Assembly (NCBI RefSeq): GCF_041052385.1
Contig: NZ_CP163439.1
Span: 1,178,001 to 1,242,000, forward strand
Direction of reading: 5' to 3'
DNA: 64,000 nucleotides
From: Streptomyces sp. R28
Lineage (GTDB): Bacteria; Actinomycetota; Actinomycetes; Streptomycetales; Streptomycetaceae
The position numbers and the translations under genes were made by a program. Numbering within the stretch: position 1 is the stretch's first letter; each line of letters begins with the position of its first letter. Under the pieces are notes generated by a model. That model was not told the DNA's origin, ran no database searches, and worked only from the letters and a program-made list of their open reading frames with translations. Of this stretch, positions 8,491-17,161 are shown one piece after another.

Positions 8491-10572
8491 TTGTCAAACA
8501 TAAATGATTCTGCCGTGCGTGCGGTTGAATCGGAGCAAGGTTACGTGTCCTCATTGTATGAGTTGCTCACCGAGCGGATTTCCGAGGCGCGAGCGAACCG
8601 GGCGAGTGTGTTGAAGGCCCCGGCGGACGGCGCCGGCGAGGCGTACGAGAGAGAGATCGCCGCCGACCGTCTGACCAAGGAGATCGGCCGACTGGAAGGC
8701 GCCGAGAAGGGGCTGGTCTTCGGGCGCATCGACTGGACGGACGGCACGGCCCTGCGCATCGGGCGGATCGGACTGCACACGGAGGCGGACGAACTGCCGC
8801 TGCTCGTGGACTGGCGCGCGAACGCCGCGCGGCCCTTCTACGAGGCGACACCGGTCCACCCGATGGATCTGCGGCGGCGCCGGCACCTGCGCCTCGAGGA
8901 GCGCACGGTCGTCTCGGTGAGCGACGAACTGCTCGACGGGACCGCCCCGACCGACGAAGACGTCGTGGGGGACGGCCCGTTGACCGAGGCTCTGTCGGCA
9001 CGGCGTACGGGCAGGATGCACGCGGCCGTCGCGACGCTGCAGGCCGAGCAGGACGAGATCGTCCGCTCCGCCCACCGCGGGGTGACCGTGGTGCAGGGCG
9101 GGCCCGGCACCGGCAAGACGGTGGTCGCCCTGCACCGGGCGGCCTACGTCCTGTACGCGTTCCCGCGCGCCGCGGAGGAGGGCGTCCTCGTGGTGGGCCC
9201 CAACGCCCGTTTCCTCGACTACATCTCCCAGGTCCTTCCCTCGCTCGGGGAGAACGACGTCGATCTGGCGACCTGTCAGGAACTGGCCGGAGTGTCCCCG
9301 GACGCGGTGGACCCGTTCGACACGGCGCGCCTCAAGGGCGGCCTGGGCCTCGCCGACGCCCTGGCCGGCCTGCTGCGAGACCACCAGGCCCCCGCCGGTG
9401 ACTTCACCGTCCGGGTCGGGCAGGAACTGGTCCACCTGTCCGAGAAGGAGGTCGCCACTGCACGCGCCGCCGCCCTGGCGGCCACATCCGGCCACAACCC
9501 CGCGCGCCAGGCGTTCAAGGAACTCCTGGTCGACGCCGTCACCGACGCGATGCAACGGGACATGGGCGACCTCCTGGAGCAGATCGACGCCGATGCCGAG
9601 CAGATGACGGGCCTGAACCTTGACCGGTTCACGGGGGTCGCCCAGCGCCGTGCCGAGGGCGCCGCCGACCCGGGTCCGGTCCACGAGCTGGACCTGGACG
9701 CCATCGGGGCCGATCTCCTCGACGACGCCGGTGTCGACCGGGCGGTCGAGGCGCTGTGGCCGAGGCTGGTACCCGGCGACCTAGTGAAGGCACTGCTGAC
9801 GGATGCCGACGCCCTGGCCGAGCGCCTGCCGACCCTGACCCCGCAGGAGCGGTCCCTTCTCCTGCGTGCCCCGGACGCCCCGTGGACCGATGCGGACGTG
9901 CCGTTGTTGGACGAGGCGGCGAGCCTGGTCGACGGCCCGCCCGAGCGGACGTACGGGCACGTCGTCGTCGACGAGGCGCAGGAACTGACCGCCATGCAGT
10001 GGCGGATGATCGTCCGCCGCTGCCCGGCGAGGGCGATGACGCTGGTGGGTGACTTCGCCCAGTCGGGCCCGGCCACGACGGCACGCGACTGGAAGGAAGC
10101 CCTGAGCCCGCATGTCGGGACGCGGTTCAGACTGCACGACCTGACGGTCAGTTACCGCACCACGCAGGAGATCCTGGAGAGCGTCCGGGACCTGCTCGCG
10201 CGGATCGCTCCGGACCAGCGGCCCACACGGTCACTGCGCAGCGGTGAGAGCCCGCGCACCGTGACCACTCATGGGGACGGGTTGGTCACCGCCGTAGTGG
10301 AGGAACTGCGCGCTCAGAGCACCGCGCAGCCGGACGAACTCCTGGGAGTGATCTGCGCGGACACCCGGGTGAACCAGTTGACGGCTCACGGTATCGCCGA
10401 CCACGCACGCATTGTGCCCGCGTCCGAAGCACGTGGCCTCGAGTTCGACGGGGTCGTCGTCCTGAACCCCGAGGAGATCATCACGGCCCGCCCCGGCGGG
10501 GAGAGGGACCTGTACGTGGCCCTGACCCGGGCTACCAAACGCCTGTGCACCATCACCACCCAGCCCGCATGA
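8491..10572 (+). CDS. HelD/HelR-type UvrD-like ATPase, RNA polymerase-associated
   Basis: This 693-residue superfamily 1 ATPase has a long charged N-terminal helical region (about 1-75, likely a coiled-coil arm). Walker A is GGPGTGKT (about residues 205-212), Walker B/motif II is VVVDEAQELTAMQW, motif III is MTLVGDFAQSG, and motif VI is LYVALTRATKRL. This matches HelD proteins, which remove RNA polymerase from stalled complexes. HelR members in actinomycetes also displace rifamycin. Substrate helicase activity is not expected. The best start is the TTG at 8491, 7 bases after GAAGGAG; the frame is open further upstream. The gene lies alone inside the accessory block and ends before a strong terminator. 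Whether it is a HelR or a housekeeping-type HelD is unresolved. Confidence 0.85.
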   Translation: MSNINDSAVRAVESEQGYVSSLYELLTERISEARANRASVLKAPADGAGEAYEREIAADRLTKEIGRLEGAEKGLVFGRIDWTDGTALRIGRIGLHTEADELPLLVDWRANAARPFYEATPVHPMDLRRRRHLRLEERTVVSVSDELLDGTAPTDEDVVGDGPLTEALSARRTGRMHAAVATLQAEQDEIVRSAHRGVTVVQGGPGTGKTVVALHRAAYVLYAFPRAAEEGVLVVGPNARFLDYISQVLPSLGENDVDLATCQELAGVSPDAVDPFDTARLKGGLGLADALAGLLRDHQAPAGDFTVRVGQELVHLSEKEVATARAAALAATSGHNPARQAFKELLVDAVTDAMQRDMGDLLEQIDADAEQMTGLNLDRFTGVAQRRAEGAADPGPVHELDLDAIGADLLDDAGVDRAVEALWPRLVPGDLVKALLTDADALAERLPTLTPQERSLLLRAPDAPWTDADVPLLDEAASLVDGPPERTYGHVVVDEAQELTAMQWRMIVRRCPARAMTLVGDFAQSGPATTARDWKEALSPHVGTRFRLHDLTVSYRTTQEILESVRDLLARIAPDQRPTRSLRSGESPRTVTTHGDGLVTAVVEELRAQSTAQPDELLGVICADTRVNQLTAHGIADHARIVPASEARGLEFDGVVVLNPEEIITARPGGERDLYVALTRATKRLCTITTQPA

Positions 10573-10757
10573 TGGCGCGGCGCCCGCGTGGTCGCCGCGG
10601 GCGCACAAGTGCCCCAACGCGCCGTCAACGTGCGCACTGGTGTAGCCCTGGCCTCCCTGCTCAGCCTGATGTCCTGCCTTCCGGCGTGCGTCGTCCAACG
10701 AGAGAGCCAGCTACCGGGTTCCTGCAGACTGAGACCGACCGAGTCTGCGACCTGTTC

Positions 10758-10789
10758 TACCCGTCCGAGGGGTTCACCTCGGACGGGTA
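10758..10789. terminator. bidirectional rho-independent-type hairpin
   Basis: A 13-bp perfect stem (TACCCGTCCGAGG, 10758-10770, pairing with 10777-10789) with a 6-base loop lies between the convergent helR-like and DUF1330 genes. Nothing else is seen in 10573-10853. Confidence 0.8.
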
Positions 10790-10853
10790 AGGCTTGCCCC
10801 GCAATCGACGAGGCCAGCGGGGCCGCCAGCCGGCCCGAACGTCATTGCGCCGG

Positions 10854-11147
10854 TCAGTCGATGCCTTCGACGATGCGGAAGTCGCGCTCGACGGCGTCGG
10901 AAAGGGTGGCCAGTGCCTCCTGGTATGCCGCGCTCTCGCGTGCCGCGACCGCCTGTTCAAAGGTGTCGAACTCGATCAGGATGGTGCGCTCGGCGATTCC
11001 GGCGTCGTGGGCGACGACCCGACCGCCGCGGATGAGCACCCGCCCGCCCCCGGCCTGGACGGCCGCACGGGCCAGCTTGTTGTAGGCGGCCAGCTTCTCG
11101 GGGTCGGAAATGGTGCGGTAGACGCTGACCCAGTAGCCCTTGGCCAT
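10854..11147 (-). CDS. DUF1330 family protein
   Basis: This 97-residue single-domain protein has the ferredoxin-like dimeric alpha-beta fold of DUF1330: MAKGYWVSVYRTISDPEKL, AGGGRVLIRGG, and ERTILIEFDTFEQAVAA with an ESAAYQEA segment. Members are small soluble dimers with no agreed reaction. The ATG at 11147 has AGGAGG five bases upstream; upstream codons of the same frame are not conserved-looking. It is separated by about 290 bases from the AhpD-like gene that also reads leftward. Confidence 0.85.
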   Translation of the reverse strand: MAKGYWVSVYRTISDPEKLAAYNKLARAAVQAGGGRVLIRGGRVVAHDAGIAERTILIEFDTFEQAVAARESAAYQEALATLSDAVERDFRIVEGID

Positions 11148-11438
11148 GGAAACCTCCTGTGTTCGGACAAGCGTGCCAGGCTTCGAGTCGACACTCAGAT
11201 TGATCGGCCCCGGCGACGGATCACCGGGCATTTCAGAGGGCGGTTCGCAAGGGACTGGCTGATTGTGGTGTGCTGTCGAGATGAGACGATTTCTCAGTTG
11301 GCGATGGAGCCCTGCCTACAACTCGTACCAATCGCTCAGTTCACCAGGCATCCCTGTCTGGATGAAGTCGTGAACGATGTCCCGCCCAAGCCGCCCTCGC
11401 TCTACATCTGGCCGACTCAGCGTGAAGTTGGAAAGGGC

Positions 11439-11999
11439 TCACTGCGCCGGGAACGGGGCACCCCAGGGCTCTTCCTCCAGGAGGAGCCCGTTGGCCAGGT
11501 AGCTGATGGTTCGGTACCAGCCGGCCAGCACGAGGAACTCCAGGAGTTGGGCGTCTTCGTAGTGGACGCCCAGGGAATCCCAGGCGGGTTGTGAGAGTTG
11601 TGCTGTGTCGTGCAGTTCGTCGACGGCGTTGAGCAGTGCCGCATGACGAGGCAGCCACGCGGTGTTGGCTGCGACGTCGATGTCGGTGGTGGCCCGGAGC
11701 TGCTCCTGGCTCAGTCCGGCCTGCTGGGCGAGGGTCGCGGCGTGTACCCCCCATTCGTAGGCGCAGCCGGTGCGTGCGGTTACTCGGGCGATGATGATCT
11801 CGCGGTCGATGGCGGGAAGAAGTCCGTGGCCCAGCAGGCCGCCCCCCAGGGCGAACATGCGTGAGGCCAGTTCCGGGTTGCGGTGCAGTACCCGGAACAG
11901 TGTGAGCGGCTCGTGTGTCACGCCGGGAGGCATCCATCGGCGCAGTGCCTGGTCGATGGCCGCGGGATATGGCGGGGCGAGCGGTTCGATGCGCGGCAT
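11439..11999 (-). CDS. carboxymuconolactone decarboxylase/AhpD-like protein
   Basis: This 186-residue all-helical protein belongs to the CMD superfamily. The core IDREIIIARVTARTGCAYEWGVHAATLAQQAGLS is typical, but where AhpD peroxidoreductases carry C-x-x-C there is C-A-Y-E. Only one cysteine of the redox pair is therefore present, and a classical thiol peroxidase role is unlikely. The ATG at 11999 has AGGAGG six bases upstream. It is divergent from the decayed HxlR gene at 12066. Two GCTTCG-N5-CGAA boxes lie between them, so the intact HxlR protein encoded at 12406-12831 may control it. Confidence 0.82.
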   Translation of the reverse strand: MPRIEPLAPPYPAAIDQALRRWMPPGVTHEPLTLFRVLHRNPELASRMFALGGGLLGHGLLPAIDREIIIARVTARTGCAYEWGVHAATLAQQAGLSQEQLRATTDIDVAANTAWLPRHAALLNAVDELHDTAQLSQPAWDSLGVHYEDAQLLEFLVLAGWYRTISYLANGLLLEEEPWGAPFPAQ

Positions 12000-12010
12000 G
12001 GACACCTCCT

Positions 12011-12052
12011 GCTTCGGTTTTCGAATCACTATGATGCTTCGAAACCCGAAGC
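12011..12052. promoter_or_regulatory. two HxlR-type operator boxes, left promoter
   Basis: GCTTCG-N5-CGAATC (12011-12027) and the perfect-arm GCTTCG-N5-CGAAGC (12036-12052) start 25 bases apart between the AhpD-like gene and the HxlR pseudogene. The same box occurs twice upstream of the intact HxlR gene (12860-12909). Four matched boxes at two promoters of related genes make this a convincing operator family. Confidence 0.65.
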
Positions 12053-12065
12053 GCAAGGAGTAGGC

Positions 12066-12390
12066 ATGGAAGCCAGAACGCGTCGGCCGGGCTCACCGGT
12101 ACGTGGGTCCTATTCAGGGCGCCCAGCCATGGCTGCACTCGATCCGCTCGGTCGACGCTGGACGCTGCGCATCCTGGGGTAACTGAGCCAAGCCCCGGCA
12201 GGCTTCCGGGAGTTGCAGCGTTTCCGGGAGTTGCAGCGCCGTTGTGAACGCATGTCATCGAGCGTGCTCAGCACCCGGCTGGGCGAGGTGACCGGCGCCC
12301 GCGTGCTCACTCTGCACGGCGACGCCTATCACCTCACCCGGCTTGGCGAGGAGCTAGGTGCCGACGGAGCTTCCGAGCGCGCTGTCAGCC
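12066..12390 (+). pseudogene. decayed HxlR-type regulator
   Basis: The reading starts like a complete HxlR protein (PVRGSYSGRPAMAALDPLGRRWTLRIL) but hits TAA at 12180-12182, where the family has a tryptophan region (RILWEL). Beyond the stop the same frame resumes with GFRELQ, then an 18-base tandem duplication (TTCCGGGAGTTGCAGCG at 12204 and 12222), then MSSSVLSTRLGEV and LTRLGEEL. The C terminus is lost around 12390. It is a paralogue of the intact gene at 12406-12831. Confidence 0.8.
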
Positions 12391-12405
12391 CAGGCCGCGC
12401 GGGCG

Positions 12406-12831
12406 TCAGCCGGCATTACCCGTCTCGGGCGCCCCGTCGCCCCCGGCGGCGGGATGCGAGGCGCCGTCGGCGGGCCGCTCGCTGTCGCGGTGCGCCGGTT
12501 GCGGGTCGAGCGTCGCCGCCCAGCGCTCCGACCACTGGACGAGGGGGCCGAGTGCGAGGCAGGCATCCCGCCCCAGTGGAGTGAGCTCGTACCGGCTGTC
12601 GGGTAGTTGGTGAACGACGTGGGCATCCAGCAGTTCGGTCAGGCGCTGCCGCATCACGCTGGAGGACATGTCGTCGCACTGCTTCTGCAGGGGGCGGAAC
12701 CCAAGGGGGCCCCCGCGCAGCTCCCAAAGGATGCGCAGGCTCCACCGCCGTCCGAACAGGTCGAGTGCGGCCATGAGGGGGCGACCGGTGGTCGAACCAC
12801 GAACTGGCTTGCCGGGTTGTGGGGTTGGCAT
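12406..12831 (-). CDS. HxlR-type winged helix transcriptional regulator
   Basis: This 141-residue MarR-like regulator has the HxlR core: LDLFGRRWSLRILWELRGGP, FRPLQKQCDDMSSSVMRQRL (recognition helix), a wing around YELTPLGRDACLALGPLVQWSERW, and a disordered tail. Starts at ATG 12831 and TTG 12852 are both possible, with a GGAGG in between. It has GCTTCG-N5-CGAAAC boxes in its own promoter and the same boxes at the AhpD-like promoter. Autoregulation and control of that gene are therefore plausible. Family members often sense reactive electrophiles, but the single cysteine near residue 50 is not proof of that. Confidence 0.87.
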   Translation of the reverse strand: MPTPQPGKPVRGSTTGRPLMAALDLFGRRWSLRILWELRGGPLGFRPLQKQCDDMSSSVMRQRLTELLDAHVVHQLPDSRYELTPLGRDACLALGPLVQWSERWAATLDPQPAHRDSERPADGASHPAAGGDGAPETGNAG

Positions 12832-12859
12832 GGCGTGGAGTCCAGCCTCCAAGGTTGAT

Positions 12860-12909
12860 GCTTCGGATTCCGAAACGCTACCATCGGCGATCGCTTCGGA
12901 AAACGAAAC
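12860..12909. promoter_or_regulatory. two HxlR-type operator boxes, right promoter
   Basis: GCTTCG-GATTC-CGAAAC (12860-12876) and GCTTCG-GAAAA-CGAAAC (12893-12909) lie immediately upstream of the intact HxlR gene, 33 bases apart. They share the 6-5-6 geometry and arms of the boxes at 12011 and 12036. Confidence 0.65.
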
Positions 12910-13061
12910 AAAGGGGCCCGTCGTGGTAACCGCCCACCCGCGTCGCCCCGCACCGTGCGCTGCGGAATCCCACGATCACCGCCTGGGAGCACTACCTGCG
13001 CTGCAGCTGCGTCAGTGGTGGTGACCGCCAGGCTCAACGCCCACTCAGAGATGGAGACCAG

Positions 13062-13947
13062 ATGACCACGAGACGGTTTCCCTCGGCTGCGGGACGAACC
13101 GCCGTCGCCGTCGCCCTGGCCGAGGACGCCTTGGGGAGGGACATCACCACCGCGTGGAGTGTTTCCGAAGACCTGGCGGCCACGGCCGAAGTCCGCACCC
13201 GGCAGAGCGGCATTGCCGCCGGCCTCCCCGCGGTCGCCGAGGTCTTCGCGCAGGTCGATCCCGAGGTCGAGATCGAGGCGAGCGTCGCCGACGGCGCCCG
13301 GCTGACCGACGGCGACGTCCTGTTGCGCCTGTCCGGTCCGGCGCGCAGCCTGATCACCGGCGAGCGCACGGCGCTGAACTTCCTGCAACGCCTGTGCGGC
13401 ATCGCGACACTGACCGACCGCTACGTCCAGGCCATGGCCGCGACCAAGACCCGCATTCTGGACACCCGCAAGACGGCACCGGGCCTGCGTGCCCTCGACA
13501 AGTACGCGGTGACCGTCGGCGGTGGCCGCAACCACCGGCTCGACCTAGGCCCTGCTCAAGGAGAACCACATCGCCGCGGCGGGCGGGGTGACCGCAGCGA
13601 TCGAGGCGGTCCGCCGCGGGATGGCACGTACCGGGCAGACGGGGGAGGTCGATGTCGAAGTGCAGACCGTGACAGAAGCTGCTGAGGCGCTCGATGCCGA
13701 GGCCCGCTGGATCATGCTCGACAACATGCCGTTGGCCGACATCGAGCAGGTGGTGAAGATCCGGGCCGGACGGGCAGACGCTCCCCGGATCCTGCTGGAG
13801 GCCTCGGGTACCGTCCGCCTGGACAGTGTCCGCGCCATCGCCGAAACGGGCGTCGACCTCATCTCGGTCGGAGCGTTGACACACAGCGCGCCCGCACTCG
13901 ACTTGACGATGCTGGTGACCACCGGCCCGGTGCCATGCCCGAGGTAG
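13062..13947 (+). pseudogene. nadC: nicotinate-nucleotide pyrophosphorylase, frameshifted
   Basis: The first part (13062 to about 13545) reads as a NadC/QPRTase: ALAEDALGRDITT, GERTALNFLQRLCGIATLT, and the active-site stretch ILDTRKTAPGLRALDKYAV followed by GGGRNHRL. At about 13545 the frame changes. The continuation LLKENHIAAAGGVTAAIEA, RWIMLDNMPLADI, ILLEASGTV and DLISVGALTHSAPALDL is in another frame to 13947. Compared with normal NadC, about two residues between NHRL and LLKENH are missing along with the frame. Unless this is a sequencing error, the enzyme of NAD synthesis made here is broken, and a housekeeping copy would be expected elsewhere. GGAGACC precedes the ATG. It overlaps the next gene by 13 bases. 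Confidence 0.8.
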
Positions 13948-14789
13948 CGATCGTCGACGCGTGTCAGCGACAGCACAGGGGTGGCAGCCCGACCGCCGTT
14001 CTGGACGACGCGCCGCTGACCGACGAGGAACGACGCCGTGTTCCCACGGAGTTGGGAACGTCGCACGCCGTCTTCCTCCGCACGACCGGAACCGAGCGCG
14101 CCCATCCGTCGTACACCCTCCGGTTCTTCACCGCCGCAGGCGAACTGCCCGCCTGCGGCCACGGCACCGTCGCCGCCCTCGCACTGCTCGCCGAACGTGA
14201 AGGCGGCGACGACTACTGCGCCGTCCTGCGGACGACCCACCGCAGCTTCGACGGCCGGGCCACCCGAAACGGTGACAGCCTGACAGCATCGTTCGATCCA
14301 GGCCCGGTCAGCCTGAGCGACGCCCAAGGGCCCGAACTGGAGGCGATCGCACACGGCCTCGGACTGCCCGAGGACGCAGTCGCCAGGGACGTCTGTGTGG
14401 CGTCGAACGGGCGGCCGAGGCTTCTGCTGCCCGTCCGGTCCCGCGCCGTGCTGGCCGAACTCACCCCGGACTTCACCCTGCTGCGCGCAGCCTGCGACCG
14501 CCACGGTCTGCTGGGCTGCTACGCCTACTCGCTCCCGGACCGGCACGGCCGGGCGGCAGCCCGGATGTTCGCGCCGTCGATCGGAGTCCCCGAGGACATC
14601 GCCAACGCCAACAGCACGGCCTGCCTGGCCGCGCACGCGGCCGGATCCGGTACGGACCGCCTCATCGTCGACATGGGCGACCACCTCGGCTGCCCGTCGA
14701 CCATCACAGCAACCGTTCACCACGACGGCGTGGAGCACCGAATCCGGGTCGGCGGCCAAGCGACGATCGCGCGAACGGTCGTGCGCTGA
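13935..14789 (+). CDS. PhzF-like isomerase/epimerase family protein
   Basis: This 284-residue protein has the two-lobed PhzF/diaminopimelate epimerase-like fold. Lobe 1 carries the signature RFFTAAGELPACGHGTVAALALL, including the glutamate that is catalytic in PhzF and the CGHGT turn. Lobe 2 has GVPEDIANANSTACLAAH, where most PhzF proteins have ED-x-x-TGSA. That second phosphate-like loop is diverged, so the substrate probably differs from the phenazine intermediate. The ATG at 13935 lies inside the end of the frameshifted nadC, indicating a former two-gene operon. No phenazine genes are nearby. Confidence 0.8.
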   Translation: MPEVAIVDACQRQHRGGSPTAVLDDAPLTDEERRRVPTELGTSHAVFLRTTGTERAHPSYTLRFFTAAGELPACGHGTVAALALLAEREGGDDYCAVLRTTHRSFDGRATRNGDSLTASFDPGPVSLSDAQGPELEAIAHGLGLPEDAVARDVCVASNGRPRLLLPVRSRAVLAELTPDFTLLRAACDRHGLLGCYAYSLPDRHGRAAARMFAPSIGVPEDIANANSTACLAAHAAGSGTDRLIVDMGDHLGCPSTITATVHHDGVEHRIRVGGQATIARTVVR

Positions 14790-14801
14790 GGCATGCGGTA
14801 C

Positions 14802-15275
14802 TCAGGGCCGGTCAGGCCGCGTGCCGAGCAGAGCCACCCACGGGCTGTCGGCCGGTGCGGCCAGGACGAAGCGTTCGTGCGGTGCGTCGGGCGGGAGCGG
14901 ACGCCAGGCCATTCCCACCTCGGCGCCGACGGTGTCCCGGGGCCGCAGCGCGACCAGGTTCGGGCTGCTCCGCAGGTGGCGGCAGTACAGGGCGTGATTG
15001 TGGCCGTCGACGCTCCGCAGACGGGGCGTCCAGCCCCGTTTGGCCAGGTGTCCCAGGACACCCTCGGAGGAATTCGGATTGCGACTGCTCGGGAACCATA
15101 AAAGCTCCTGGTCCGCGAGTTCCGCCCAGGACAAGACGCAGTGACCCGTCAGGGAATGGTCAGGGCGCAGCACCACGCCCAACGGTCGGTCGGCCAGAGT
15201 CCGCGGGGCCAGGCCGTCCTCATCCCGGAACACACGCATCACCCCGAAGGAGAGAGCGCCGGTGCGCAGCAGGCC
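14802..15275 (-). pseudogene. LysR-family regulator, C-terminal remnant
   Basis: The minus-strand frame encodes only the periplasmic-binding-like effector domain of a LysR regulator: LSFGVMRVFRDEDGL, RPLGVVLRPDHSL, and SWAELADQELLWFPS ending near LLGTRPDRP. The helix-turn-helix N terminus is missing because the gene runs into helicase sequence at about 15270. The breakpoint defines the right edge of the accessory block. It was probably once divergent from, or neighbour to, a gene now lost. Confidence 0.75.
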
Positions 15276-15285
15276 AGCTGCTCCG

Positions 15286-16222
15286 GTGAGTCCGCTTCGT
15301 CGAATTCGATCTTCAGCCGCTGTTCCCCGGCGGCCTGCTGGGCCGCCTCGGCACCTTCCGCGCGCGCTACGCGCAGGCCGTCGAGGGCGGTCACGATCCG
15401 GCCGCCGCAGAACGCCTCGCACGGCTCGTGATGCCCTTCCTGCTGCGCCGGCACAAGTCGGATCCTGAGATCGCGCCGGAGCTGCCGCCGAAGACGGAGA
15501 CCGACCGTGCCGTGTCCCTCACCACGGAACAGGCGGGTCTGTACGAGGCCGTGGTCCGCGAGACCTCGCGGAGATCGCCGGAGCCGACAGCATGGCCCGG
15601 CGTGGTTTGAACGTGAAGCTCCTGACGGGTCTGAAGCAGATCTGCACCACCCGGCGCAGTTCCTCAAGGAGGAGCGGCCGAGGATCGTCGGACGCTCGGG
15701 GAAGCCGGAACTGCTGGACGAGCTGCTCGACACCATCCTCTCCGAGGGGTCGAGCGTCCCGGTCTTCACACAGTACGTGCGCATGGGACGCCTCATCGAA
15801 CAGCATCTGGCGGCTCGCGGCATGCCTTCGCAGTTCCTGCATGGCGGAACGCGTCTGGCCGAGCGGGAGTCCCTGGTGCGGCGCTTCCAGGACGGTGAAG
15901 TGCCCGTCTTCCTGCTGTCGTTGAGGCGGCGGGCACCGGCCTGAACCTCACCCGCGCCGAGCATGTCGTGCGCTACGACCGCTGGTGGAACCCCGCCGTC
16001 GAGGCGCAGGCCACGGACCGCGCGTACCGCATCGGCCAGACCCGGCCCGTGCAGGTGCACCGACTGATCGCCGAAGGGACCATCGAGGACCGTATCGCCG
16101 ACATGCTGAGCCGTAAGCGGGAACTGGCCGACGCGGTGCTCGGCGCCGGCGAGGCGGCGCCGACGGAGCTGACGGACGCGGAGCTGGCCGATCTGGTGGA
16201 ACTGCGAGGGGGCATTCGATGA
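15286..16222 (+). pseudogene. SNF2-family helicase, 3' part with frameshifts
   Basis: This is the second RecA-like lobe of the helicase begun at 6656. It reads LLGRLGTFRARYAQAVEGG, FLLRRHKSDPEIAPELPPK, then after a frame change near 15560 MARRGLNVKLLTGLKQIC, after another near 15640 QFLKEERPRIVGRSGK, and FTQYVRMGRLIEQHL. A final frame change near 15920 precedes [35 protein letters not shown] (helicase motifs V-VI). It ends with a TGA that overlaps the next ATG. Several indels show the segment has been free of selection for some time. Confidence 0.85.
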
Positions 16223-16911
16223 CTCGACACGACGGTGACATGGATCGCACGTTCGCCGCGCTGCCGCCCGCACACGGGCGAGGGTTCGCACAGACATGGT
16301 GGGGCCAGGCCTGGCTGAAGGGCTGGAGGAGACGGCGCTGGACTCGGAGCAGCTGAAGGCCGGCCGCAGGCTCGCGCGCGCGGGAGCGGTCGGTGCGGTG
16401 TCGGTGCGCCCGGGACGCATCACCGCCGTCGTGCAGGGCCGCGACCGTACGGCGCACCGGGCCGACGTGCTGCTGGAGGAGCTGACCGGCGAACAGTGGG
16501 ACCGCTTCCTGGACATGGCCGTCGAGCGGGCCGGCCATGTCGCCGCGCTGCTCGACGGCTCCGGGCGCGGCCGCGAGGGGCTGGCGGTGGCCCGTCCGCG
16601 CCTGGCGCCTCGGGGGCGTCGCCGCGCTGTCCGTGCTCGACGAGGAGTGGAGCGTCGCGGGCGAGAGCCTCGCACGCGCGCGTGCCGCCCTGGACTCGGC
16701 CTGGGACGAGGACGAACAGCCGTCGCTGCGGGCGCAGGGCAACCAGTGGACGGTCATCGGTACGCCGAGCCAACTGCGCCTGGGACGGGACGGACGCTGG
16801 TGGCCCCACCGCGAGGAACGCGGCCGCTGGGTTCCGGCCGGGGGCCCTGCGCAGGATCCGGCAACGGCGTTGGCTTCGGCACAGCTTGCGACCGAGGAGG
16901 AGCAGCCGTAG
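16219..16911 (+). pseudogene. SWIM zinc-finger protein gene, internally deleted
   Basis: The partner gene that normally follows this helicase starts at ATG 16219 (ATGA overlap) with [17 protein letters not shown] and TWWGQAWLKG. A one-base loss near 16325 shifts the frame to LEETALDSEQLKAGRRLARAG. After FLDMAVERAGHVAALLDG the central region with the SWIM cysteines and histidine is missing. A further one-base shift near 16597 leads into the C terminus RLGGVAALSVLDEEW and RAQGNQWTVIGTPSQLRLGRDGRWW. The helicase and its partner have thus decayed together. Confidence 0.8.
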
Positions 16912-16919
16912 GGCATGCC

Positions 16920-16962
16920 CGGCGGCCCCGACGAGGGTGACTGGCCCTGATCGGGGCCGCCG
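16920..16962. terminator. GC-rich hairpin after SWIM pseudogene
   Basis: A 12-bp perfect stem (CGGCGGCCCCGA, 16920-16931, with 16951-16962) and a 19-base loop follow the stop at 16911. It fits an intrinsic terminator of the former operon. Confidence 0.6.
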
Positions 16963-17161
16963 GCTGCCCTCCACCTTCACAGCGACGCTCCTGGCGAACG
17001 GGCCTGGCTGCTGGGAGAGTTCAGCCCTGTGGGAGCGACACGACAGCAAGACGTCGGTTCGACGAGTGGCCGTCGTCGCGCATTCACCTCAAGGTCGTGC
17101 GGCGTTCCGTGCAGGCTCCAAATCTGGCCGGTGTCAGCGAACTTGCTTCTCAGGAGGCCCG

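Larger units (their letters stand above)
8141..15285. other. about 7.1 kb accessory block inserted into the helicase gene
   Basis: The left edge is the loss of helicase homology after the Walker A motif. The right edge is its return just after an in-frame TGA near 15286. Inside are helR-like, DUF1330, AhpD-like, two HxlR regulators (one dead), nadC (frameshifted), phzF-like and a 5'-truncated lysR. No integrase, transposase or terminal repeat was seen, and the helicase middle is missing rather than merely split. The event is therefore better described as a replacement or an insertion followed by deletion. Confidence 0.7.

Noticed and set aside
8141..15285. The accessory block as a prophage or integrative element
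   Set aside because: No integrase, phage structural gene, terminal repeat or att-like duplication was found at its edges.
16296..16940. Treating the SWIM-region frame at 16296-16940 as an intact gene
   Set aside because: Its beginning and end lie in other frames of the same family sequence, and the zinc-binding centre is missing, so it is a pseudogene fragment.
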